From contig NC_083522.1 in assembly GCF_032362555.1 (NCBI RefSeq), forward strand, positions 8,224,001-8,288,000: a stretch of DNA of 64,000 nt, read 5' to 3'. Made by a program: the position numbers and the translations under genes. This stretch comes from Amyelois transitella. Lineage: Eukaryota; Arthropoda; Insecta; Lepidoptera; Pyralidae. Numbering within the stretch: position 1 is the first letter of the stretch; every line of letters starts with the position of its first letter. Of the stretch, positions 37,890 through 47,666 are shown piece by piece. The notes under the pieces were generated by a model. It saw only the letters and a program-made list of their open reading frames with translations. It made no database searches and was not told where the DNA came from.

Positions 37890-38560
37890 AGAATGCACAG
37901 ATCGTCCGCAAAATGTGACGTCCTTCTATCTTTGGACCATGCACAACATAAAAGTTGCAGTTTACATAAACTACATACTGTAAATCGTGAAGAAAACAAA
38001 AGACATAAATTGCAAAAACTGCACAAATCGTCAAAGTGTGAGGTACATATATCTTTAGATCGTAATGCCCAGGAAAGTCAGAATTTGCATATAAATTCCA
38101 GGTCATCTACGGTTAATGACGTCCGTCTAACTCTTAGTCGTGAAGAACACGATAGACAGGAACAAAGTGTACACATGTCGCCCACAGGATATGACGTTTC
38201 TCTATATTTAGACCCCGAACACAAAAGTAGTAATTTGCAAAAACTACATAGGTCGCCCAAAGGAAATGGCATTCCTTTATCTTTAGACTGCGAAGAACAA
38301 AAAAGACAATTTTTGCAATAAATAAATAGGTTGTCCACAGAAAATGGCTTTCCTTTTTCTTTAGACCATGAAGAACATAAAAGACAAATTTTGCAAAAAA
38401 TAAAAAGGACGCCCAAAAAAAGTGGCGTTTGTTTATCTTTAGATCGCGAAGAACACAAAAGACATATTTTGCATAAGGTACCTACACAGGTCGCACATAG
38501 AATGTGACAGTCTTTTGCCCGTAGACCGAGAAAAATACAGAAGAGACAAATTGCATAATT
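37890..38560 (+). repeat. Decayed 75-78-bp repeat of coding character
   Basis: Seven or eight divergent units share a core 'tctttagac..cgaagaacac' spaced 75 or 78 bp apart in the last four copies. One plus frame is open for 142 codons (37893-38321). It reads repeats of about 26 residues with the pattern LSLD-x-EEHKRQ-xLQK-x-HRSPKxxG. After a stop at 38319 the same frame resumes for two more units. Unit lengths in multiples of three and conserved residues suggest former or partial coding function; no start context or splice sites decide it. Confidence 0.6.
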
Positions 38561-39149
38561 CCTCCAATAAGTAAAATTTGCAAAGAGCGAAAATATCTAG
38601 GATTTATGGCTTCATTTTTTAAAAAATACACGGTTTGCACAGAGTACGCAAGTCGGCTACAGACAGAACTGATTCATTATGCTGCTTTGTATTTTTTTTA
38701 TGTAAGTATACCTATATTTTTTTTTGGCTTACAATAACGGTGTTATTTATTTTTAGGGATTATTTCGAAAACTTTTATTGAGTCTTTTTTAAGTTATTTC
38801 GTTACAATCTTCTTTACAATAACCCGAATGTGTATAATTGGCAGTTAAAAAATGTTGTGATTTACAGAAATAAATTGTTTAACATAATAGTGATGAGTGA
38901 TGTTTTGATTTTAAACCAACTGTTAGACTATCAAAAAACAAAACAAATTTCTGACCACAAAACAAATTTCTACAATTATTAGATATAGAATTACATTAAG
39001 TACAGCTTTATATTTCGCAGACTCCGTTGTATCAAATTTAGCTTAAATACTATACTCCTATAAAGGCGATTTAATGTTTTAATAAGGTGAGTAAATGTTT
39101 TATTGTTTAAAATTAATAAACTTAATTGTAGGTTATAACATAATAATAT

Positions 39150-39390
39150 CATAAATGCTAAAGTAAGTTTGTTTGTTTGTAACCTCTACCACAAATTATT
39201 TGCTGAACGAATCTGCTTGAAATTTTGCGTATATATAGATAAGAGTCTGGAGAAGGACATAGGGTACTTTTCATCTCGGTATAATCTTTAGTACTTGTGA
39301 CATCTGCGGAAAAACCGGTATTCTTTTGTAGATGGTGCTAAATTTGTGCCTATAAGCGCGCGGGCAAAGTTGCGGGTAAAAGCTAATAGT
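39150..39390 (+). mobile_element. Helitron-like repeat scrap
   Basis: Contains the 'aatgctaaagtaagtttgtt' start-like block and 'gcgggtaaaagctaatagtt' end. It lies about 70 bp from the 3' end of the secreted-protein gene. Confidence 0.4.
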
Positions 39391-39456
39391 TCTATATTAT
39401 ACAGATTTCTCTACCCGAAACCTGCGTCTGCGCATACTCATTCAATTCAATTAGTT

Positions 39457-40357
39457 TCAACCAGCTTGACAAGGACAAGGAGTCTGTTGACTTCTTCTGA
39501 AGTGACGTTTATCCAGACTTCTCTTAAAACGCCCGTGATGGTCATGTTGTTCATGACTTCCCTTAAAACGCTTATGACGAGCATGTTCTATGCTTCTCTT
39601 AAAACGACCTCGACGTCGCGTTTTCTTTAGCATTCTTTTGGCATACCTTTGATGACGATTATTCTTTAGACTTCTCTTTAAATATCTTTGAATATACTGT
39701 TTTTGTAAACTTCTCTTGGAACGCGCTTGCCTATCACTTTCCTTCAGACTATTCTTAGAACGAACCTGACCAACCTTTTTCTTCACACTTCTTTTGTAAC
39801 GCCCTTTAGTGTCCATGTTTGTCGTTTCAATATAAGGTGATTTATGCTCATGCTTGTCCGTATCAGTCTTCGCGGGAATATCATGTATCGAGTTTGTTTC
39901 AATTGCAAGTTCTTCTGTGTCATTTTCATCACTGAATTCGTCAGCGCTTGGAATCTCACTTGAATTGACATTCTCTTTTAAATACAGAACGTTTTCTTTT
40001 TCAAGTGATACTGAGTCTTTTGACACTTCATTCTGTGTCTCCTCGTTTCCTTTGCTTTGACGGATTCTTTCAGGCTTCTTTTCAAATGACGCGACGTCCG
40101 CGTAAAGTTCATCATAGCCAAGAACTAGAGGTGGGAGAACAATGAGACTTGCTTTACGCTCTTTTTCTTTCTCTTCGGCATTTATCTGTTGGTAAATGAA
40201 TGGTTTATTAAATTTGAGAAGTAATAATATTGGCTCGTAATTTGTTTATCCCGGAGTGAAGTAGGATGTGTGTTTTACTTATGTTTTGATCTGATATGTA
40301 CAAAAATATACTTACTAATCCAACACCCACTACTAAAAATAAAACAAAAGTAAACAT
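39457..40357 (-). CDS. Secreted basic repeat protein with dibasic KR(S) sites, novel
   Basis: Exon 1 (40316-40357) encodes MFTFVLFLVVGVGL and ends in phase 0 at a consensus donor (gtaagt). Exon 2 (39457-40185) follows a caacag acceptor and supplies INAEEKEKERK..., so the two together form a signal peptide with a likely cut after INA. The 256-residue product then has a Val/Leu/Pro-rich segment (LIVLPPLVLGYDELYADV), an acidic middle rich in Glu/Asp/Ser (about residues 70-140), and a very basic C-terminal part of about nine repeats of 12-14 residues with consensus R(Y/F)xKRSLKKxRHQ. Several repeats contain R-x-K-R, a furin-type processing site, while others keep only KR. The tail ends CPCQAG. 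I recognise no family. Options are a repetitive peptide precursor, a structural or chorion-type secreted protein, or a charged antimicrobial-like protein. It lies 3' to 3' with BBS4's neighbour side and downstream of the serpin. Confidence 0.7.
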
Positions 40358-40924
40358 TATATTAGTCAAAAAATACTATTTTCTTTCTCAGTTACCAAAT
40401 CCAAGCGTAGCTGCCATAACATTTTATTACTGCTATAAGTTTACTTTCTCCGCAATTTATTTTCAGTTTATAAATTTGTTTTCATAGTCATAAATATTTT
40501 TATGTTTGATTGCGTTATGTAATTGTTGATAGGCAATTTTGTGTTTGCAATTTCAAAGTCATGTAATTATCAGTCGTATCGATCGCGTTGCTATTGGCCC
40601 AAAAAAAAATTATGTACGCATGAAGATATTTTTTGTAAATAAAACAAATCACTTAAAGAAATATAAAAGTATAAAAGACCTCGGGTCATAATAGAAATTT
40701 AGTTTTTTAATAATAATAATTTATGTCTTCTCTCTAATCTTATCATGTAAATACATTAAGGTATACATGGTACGAAGATATTTAAGTAAGTTTTATCCTA
40801 AAAATAATGCCCTGACCGGACGCAAAACCCATAATCATAAAGTCAAAACTTTAACCAGTAATTTATTTATTTTCAATAAAAATGTTATAATGCCATTTAT
40901 TGAGTCAAAATGTAAGGAATCGAA

Positions 40925-43900
40925 TTAAACTTCATCGGGTGCCATATTATCTTCGTCGGGCGTAGGGGGTTCGTCTGGGACACAAGTTGGTCCTTCTACG
41001 TCCGGTACCGCAGGTGGCAGCTGATGCAGTTCCACACCAGCCTCTCTCAACAATGCTAGAAGTGTAGTTAGAGAACTTGCCAACTGCAAAGAGATATTTA
41101 ATGCTCTAATGATATCGTAAGACCATTAATTTGCTAAGCTTGCTAAATACACGGATGATACCTTTCAAAGATTTGCTTAAAATGGTTCAGAATTTGATGT
41201 GGGCAACTCCACAGTCGACTTCTTGCAAATACTGCGTTAGTTTCCTTTATTTGTGCCTCCCTTTTATTGGGCTCAGCTATCGCACTTCTCGATTGCTTGC
41301 GCTAGTCTTGCAACCACAGAAATTATAAATATTTCTGCCGCGATTCACATTTTTTCAAGTCTTACGTAAAGGTCTCCCTTTTCTTAGCCTTGCAATAATT
41401 CTGCAGTTACACCTGCTTCTTCGATCGCCTCTGATAGCCTATTCAACCGTAGCTTGCCGTTTATTAATCATTGAATCGTCCGGAGGCAGAACCATACTGC
41501 TCTGGCATACGTTTCATCGTATCTGATTTTAAGATTTATGTTTTGTAAAGTCTTACCTGAGGGTCCCCTTTTTGTTGGCCTTGTAATAATTCGGCAGTCA
41601 CACCGGCTTCTTCGACCGCCTCTGCTAGTCTTCCGACCCTAGCATGTCTGCCAGCCATGTTCAATCTGATCAGAGGATCTTGTGGAGACAAAGTCACTGC
41701 TCTGGCGTATGCGGCATCTGCCCGACTGTCTCCAAGGCGTTCAAGCGCTACCCCAATTAGAAGAACCTACAACACAATGTTTTTTTATTGAATAAGAATA
41801 GAATAGAATAGATTTATTTTCAAAATTGGATACAAGGTATCACTTATTGACGTCACATCACTTAAATCTAATTATAACTACTACCGCTTCCAAAGCGCAT
41901 GTGTCAAAGAAGCGGCGGAACAAACTACACTGCAGCATTTTTATTGGACGTCAATATACAAATATAGATCTCTTAAATCTAAATCATGGACGAATGCACA
42001 TTGTCTACATTAAAAAACATGAATGAATGTAGAACTAAAACTGTTGATGCCTTTAAATCCTTTACTTGTGTGATTTGATCCAATGGTTGACTGATAGAAT
42101 ATAATCTTAGTAGGTGTCATCAAAGAGGGAGTAGAACTCTAAATCACCTTTGGGATGGGTCCACTCTTTCGATGTCACTTACATAAGGAAAAATATTAAC
42201 TGCATCAAAGTGTAATAAGTAAGTTGGTTTACTGTGTAAGGCTGTGTGGGCTGCAATGCGGCGGCAGTGGCCAGTCTGCAGAAGGCGGAGGCGGGTCTCT
42301 TGCACAGCAACAAGGCTAGGCCCAGGTCGTGAGCTGCCCGGCCGCTGAGTGGTGCTGCCCACACAGCGCGCTGGAGGCAGGTTAGAGCCTGACAAACAAA
42401 ATAATGATGAACATAGAAATTAGTTGCATTTAAATTTAATGTCTTGGCTCCACTTTCTTTCTGTCAACATCATATCTGTCCTATGTTGGTCATATAGTTA
42501 CGTTAACATCGTTCTTTTCTCGTTCAAAGCTACCACCGCTACAGACTATCTAGGCTACACTGTCATCATCGGTCAGGGAGTTACAGGAAGTTAGCATTTA
42601 CGTAAAATTTATTACAAAGGTTCCACGGAAACCGATAAAAGTATATTCTCACAGCAACATATTTCTTCTTAGCCAACAAAGCTAATCCAAGGTTAGTATG
42701 AGCGGCCACACAAGTTGGATGAGCAGAAAGAGCTGCTTTCAGCCTCGCAAGCGCTGCATCCACATCTTTATGCTGCAGCATCATCGCGGCCAGCGCTAAA
42801 GCGGCGGCGTGTTGCGTTGGCTGTTGTGCTAATGCCGCTCCGAGGAGTTGGAAGGCACGGCGAGGGTCGCCAGCTCGGAGGCATAGGGCTCCAGCAGCGG
42901 CCATGGTGTCGGCTCCGCAGGCGTGCGTTCTAGAAGAAATAAGAGCTGTTGATAGTGTAGCTATTAATTTTATTGTTTGGCGATTTCTAGGCCATCTTTC
43001 TACTACTGACGCATATCCTACTTAGTTTTTCCTTTAAAAAGGTAATGTTATAGGTTACTGTTATACAAACGCCGGGTGGAGTATGGTTGTTTACTTATCA
43101 AAATCCTCCTGTCATTTGTCTGAATAACATAAATAAATAAATACCCCATTATTTACAAATCACACAGATTGAGTTAGCATCGAAGTAAGTGCGATAATTG
43201 TGGTACGAGATATCAACTCAACAATACTATATTTTATAACGCTTGACCCAATGCTATTTTAGATGCAGATGATTTTTTATGCTGTTAGATAATGCTATTA
43301 GCATTTAGCCCGCTCCGCCTACTGTACTTAACAAATTGTAATTGTTACAATAAATAAACAAATAAACATCCAAGACCCAGGCTAATTAGAAAAACTGCGT
43401 TTCTCATCATGCTCTGGCCGGGAATTACATCTTGGGGAGTAGGATGCCTTGTATAGTATATACAAAGCGATTGCCATCTAACATTCTAGTGATACCATAA
43501 GCAATTGATTCTTTAGAAACTGTCGATGCCTAGTCTGGGACTTGCTTTGAAGAACTATCATTTCAGAAAAAATAAAACGAACTTACGTCAATGCCTGGTC
43601 ATAAGCTGCAAGTGCTCCGCTAACGTCATCGCAGGCCAGCAGTAACTTGGCTAGAAGAGCTCCAGCCCTCTCCCCCCCGCCCGCCTGCACCCCCGCCCTT
43701 GCCCACTCCACTCCCCGCTCAGCATCTCCAAGATTCCAGGCACACTCCGCTAAAAGATATATGTTGTGGTTAGATTCGAGCTTGCATGAAGAGATGCTGT
43801 ATTATTAATGCGATAGTTTTTATGAATGTGTGTGTGTTTATTAGGCTTTCACGCAAAAAGTACTAAATAGGCTTTCACGCAAAGACCACAAGGGCAACTG

Positions 43901-46900
43901 CTAGTTCAGCATAAAAATCAAACTATAGTACCTACTTAAATCAAAAACGCAAGTATCTTATAAATTTTCAGCATCTTCCTGGCGTGAGTCTCAGTTGCTC
44001 ATCTTTCAGAAGAGGGTCAACTGTCTCATGCATAATACCACAATAGAGTACATCCGCGGATCCGCCTGCGTAAAAAAGCCCGCTAATTTCCGTTCCGCCA
44101 ATTTAAATTCGCTAGACAGCGCTTTAGGCTGTGCAGTGATGTCAGTCAGTGTTCTCTTATTCTAGGTATTAAGAAGATATGATGCCGTGTGGTTCCCGGC
44201 ACCAATACAAAAAAGAATAGGACCAGTCCATCTCTTTCCCATGGATGTCGTAAAAGGCGACTAAGGGATAGGCTAGGAATTCTTTTTTAGGCGATGGGCT
44301 AGCAATCTGTCGCTATTTGAATCTCAATTCTATCACTAAGCCAAATAGCTGAACGTGGCCATTCAGTCTTTTCAAGACTGTTGGCTCTGTCTTCCCCGTA
44401 AGGGATATAAACGTGACCATATGTATGTATGTATGTATTAAGAAGATAGAAAGAAAACAAGTTTCAAAAACACCCCACCCAAAGCGCAGAACACATCAGG
44501 GTCTGGATGTTTTGTCAATTTATCAGCCTCCAGATAAGCTTCTAGAGACAACTGAAAGCGTCCTTGGCGGAATCTGAAAACAAGAACACAATGAGGATAA
44601 CCTAGTATCTATGAGCCATAAATTTTTATTTTCACTATGCATAAAAAGTCTAGAGTGCACAAATAGGTTTGCGATGGTAAAATGTTTCCAAATGTATTTT
44701 CATGGTCAGGATCAAGCAGATGCCTGAATGAATTCAATTGTATTAAAAATTGACACAAATCTTACTAGTACCGTGTGGTTCCCGACACTTTTAAATAGGA
44801 CTTATGGATATCGTAAAAGGCCACTAAGGCACATTCACCTAGTGCCGTTTTTACCACAAATCCAATCCAATATACAAGAAGGATAGGTTACCTTGCAACG
44901 GTTGCGGAAGTCAGATGGGAGTTGCTTCATGTAAAAACTTGATTTCCCAGGATCATGGTAAAACGCGCATCCTGGGTTCTTTTCCAGAAGGTGAGGTAAT
45001 ATCCAATGGTCTTACAAACACTTAGCCACTTCCTTCAAAGGCTCGGGGTCCTGTGGCTGTAACCTGATGCAGCTATGGAACCTCTCCAGCGCCTCTTGGT
45101 ATCTACCTGCGTCTGCGAGCACCGAAGCCTAGAAATGATATACCCACATTTAGCACACATAAAACATAACAAGGAAAACCGTAATTACCCTTTCAATATA
45201 ATATGATACAAATTGACCATTTTAAGAATGACTTCACTGGCATAATGACATAAATATGGCAGTCTCGTATGTTTCTTGGCACTTTATATGTCTTTTCTTT
45301 CCATCGATATCGTAAAAGGCGACTAAGGGAATAGCTAGTTTTCTCTAGTGCTGATTTTACCATATTCAGTATTGGTTTCCTTGCAATGGTTGTGGAGGTC
45401 ACACGAGAGTCGTCTCCTGAGATAAAAACCGTATGTGTATCTACATGTTTATTGGTCAATGTAAACCAATGTACATGGTGTGACAGGTGACAGTTTTTCT
45501 CTTTACTCAGTTTACCCCTTTAGGAGGTGGTGCATCTGCCGATAATGAAAAATGGTTCTATCTTATATGCGTACCTTTATGAAATATGCGTATCTGTGCC
45601 TATTTTCAGAACATCTCTGCAATTCATCAGCCAAGTCTAAACATTGAGCGTGTTCACCCCTCACATATCGAGCGTGCAAAAGCCAGTTCCGGGATGTTTG
45701 TGGAAACTCTGAAAGGACATTTTTATGCATACTTATTTCTATTTTAAGACAAGAATATTTACTTAATTTTTTTTTCAGTTCTGTATAGGATCACCCCATA
45801 TCTTCCCAGGCATGTAGTAAGAAGTGACTGGGGTAAAAACATTGTTATCCAGTGAGACAGGAGAATCACGATCCATTCAGTCTAGGTTAGCTAGTTTCTA
45901 ATAGAATTAGTGTTAATGATAGGGTCGTTGGAGGGAGCCACTTTGATTTATTCCTGACTCACTCACTCCTAGTGGATAGTGATCAAAAGATGACCCCAGG
46001 AAAGCAGAATCGGGACAAATGTAAGGAGGGTGTAAAGTACCTACTCTTTGCGAATCGTTCACATTGTGACTGATATTAAAGCTATTTAGGATATCATGAA
46101 GTTACCAATATTTGGTGTTTTGTCACTAATAATAGTGTGTTTTCGCATACTATTATCGTTGATATTATATGCAACACGTAAATTCCGGCAAAGAAAAAAT
46201 TACTACATAGGTACTAAGTACATTGTTTACCATTTTATTGCTATAGTAACTGAATCTACAGAAACCAAGGTGTAATAAAACTAAAGGCGCATGTAGTATT
46301 TGATTGATTTGCAAATTGAAATTAAACATGTTGAAAATTATTTTTGTGGTAAAACGTTTTCGAAATATGTACGTATTCTATACTAATATTATAAAGCTGA
46401 AGAGTTTGTTTTTGTTTGTTTGTTTGTTTGTTTGTTTAAACGCGCTAATCTCAGAAACTACTGAACCGATTTGAATAATTCTTGCACTGTTAGATAGTCT
46501 ATTTATCGAGGAAGGCTATAGGCTACATTTTATCCCGGATTTCCTACGGGAAACGTCAACAATGCAGGTGAAAGTTGAATGAGTCGGCCATCTGCGAGCT
46601 TTCCACGCGAACGCTGCGCAAACCAACAAAGATATAGTAAAACAATGTACTAAAGATGTGAAGTACTCATTTTTTGCCACAAAAAAGTCCGCGAGAGCAT
46701 ATATCTATCTCTTAAGGTTTACTTACAATAACCACTTTTATGTTCATTTTTTAAGATTATTTTTTCATTATAAACATAAGTTATTTTGAAACCAATTTTC
46801 TTTAATTCAGTATTAATCCTTATCCAAATAAATATGTCCGCCATTGTACATATTCTTCTAAATCCAATAACTGTTTTGCAATTTGTTTTATTTATTTTTA

Positions 46901-47403
46901 TGTGCAATAAAGAGTTTACAAACAAACAAACAAACAAATATGTTTATTACTTTCGGCTTTTCATGTAGACTATAATTGCCATTTACAGTATATAAATCAG
47001 GCGAATAGGTTTTGAGATATAGTCGTTATAAGCAATTTGCAGCGAAACATTTAATACGGCGAACCAGCGTTCTTTTTAATACGCGTGACCGCCTGACATC
47101 TTAGAAGATATTACTATTTTAAAGTAAAGTATCAACCTGTAAGATCCCACTACTGGGCAAAGGCCTCTCATCTCACTATACGGTCTCCGTTCCGTCGCGG
47201 GTAATGATGTGGGCCAAGTCGTCGCCAAGTCGCATAACAATTAGCAGCTATAATTGATAAAGCCGAGGAGGATGTTTGCAAAAATGAATATGATGCCCAA
47301 AATAACTATTCCACGCGGACGAAGTCGCGGGCACAGCTAGTGTACAATAATCTTGATAAAAACTTTGTGCTTTGATCATTTTTATATTTTGCAACACACT
47401 CAT
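40925..47403 (-). CDS. BBS4: Bardet-Biedl syndrome 4 protein (BBSome TPR subunit)
   Basis: Exons in coding order: 47364-47403 (tentative), 45575-45708, 45022-45128, 44479-44573, 43587-43749, 42653-42929, 42233-42388, 41557-41766, 40925-41083; 446 residues, all phases joining. Vertebrate BBS4 is about 519. The protein is an array of TPR helices. Diagnostic BBS4 blocks are FPQTSRNWLLHARYVRGEH near the N-terminus, FQLLGAALAQQPTQHAAALA, TNLGLALLAKKKYVA, LTCLQRAVWAAP and NMAGRHARVGRLAEAVEEA. The C-terminus is short and acidic. BBS4 belongs to the BBSome, which moves membrane proteins in and out of cilia at the basal body/ciliary base; in insects this implies sensory neurons. The first exon rests on a weak donor (a|gttttt), but it gives the right phase and an N-terminus like the family's. 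It is preceded by an X-box-like site. A minus-strand AATAAA lies at 40862-40867. Confidence 0.9.
41350..41520 (-). repeat. Decayed tandem duplicate of a BBS4 exon
   Basis: This segment repeats, with many substitutions and small gaps, the 3' half and donor of the BBS4 exon at 41557-41766, including counterparts of the 'cttgcaataattctgcagtt' and 'cttcttcgatcgcctctg' stretches. The frame is broken. It lies in the next intron downstream in the gene. Confidence 0.78.
41796..41990 (-). mobile_element. TATTC-tailed SINE/MITE-like repeat, reverse
   Basis: (GAATA)n, then 'gatttattttcaaaattgga', 'cacttattgacgtcacatca' and 'aaactacactgcagcatttt'. It lies in a BBS4 intron next to the exon ending at 41766. 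Confidence 0.68.
43145..43435 (-). mobile_element. tRNA-derived SINE with internal insertion, degraded
   Basis: 'cacacagattgagttagcat' and 'aaataaacatccaagaccca' belong to the SINE body. About 100 bp of unrelated sequence separates them, and the tRNA head is truncated at 'ctctggccgggaatta'. Confidence 0.6.
44184..44440 (+). mobile_element. (TATG)n-tailed SINE, full length
   Basis: 'gccgtgtggttcccggcacc' to (TATG)n, in a BBS4 intron antisense to that gene. A 5' scrap of the same family lies at 44769-44840. Confidence 0.82.
46377..46640 (+). mobile_element. Helitron/Lep1-like repeat with (GTTT)n
   Basis: 'ctatactaatattataaagc' start, a (tttg)n run, and 'actactgaaccgatttgaat', the archetypal Lep1-like opening. 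It lies in the long first intron of BBS4. Confidence 0.65.
47288..47341 (-). mobile_element. Helitron/Lep1-like 5' fragment beside BBS4 exon 1
   Basis: Reverse copy of 'ctagctgtgcccgcgacttc...ggaatagttattttgggcat'. It ends about 22 bp from the proposed donor of BBS4 exon 1. Confidence 0.62.
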
Positions 47404-47410
47404 TATTTTC

Positions 47411-47422
47411 GTTGCTAGCAAC
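47411..47422. promoter_or_regulatory. RFX X-box-like site in the BBS4/NGLY1 intergenic space
   Basis: gttgctagcaac is a perfect palindrome fitting the RFX X-box half-sites GTNRCY and RGYAAC with no spacer. X-boxes just upstream of the start codon are the known hallmark of ciliary genes, including BBS genes, controlled by RFX/DAF-19 factors. It lies 8 bp upstream of the proposed BBS4 start codon and about 245 bp upstream of the NGLY1 start. Confidence 0.65.
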
Positions 47423-47666
47423 ACTTAATCGTTATATTCCATTTAGGCTAATATTTAAGAAATTTATGACATTCACTCCGAATCCGTCACTGTCACAACA
47501 CAATTACCGATTTTAATCTAACATTTCTGTCTTGGAACAAGCCTTGAACCATTACAAACCAAAATTTGACAAGTGTCTTATCAAACACTGCTGTGTATTT
47601 GTAAATTTATAAAATATAATTTGATATTTTATTCAAATAAGAAGTGTTTAAACTAATCCTCTAAAG

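Noticed and set aside
37568-38458. Cys-rich minus-strand open frames resembling a zinc-finger array
   Set aside because: They are the antisense of the 75-78-bp repeat. The Cys spacing follows the repeat period only, and the plus frame has better residue conservation.
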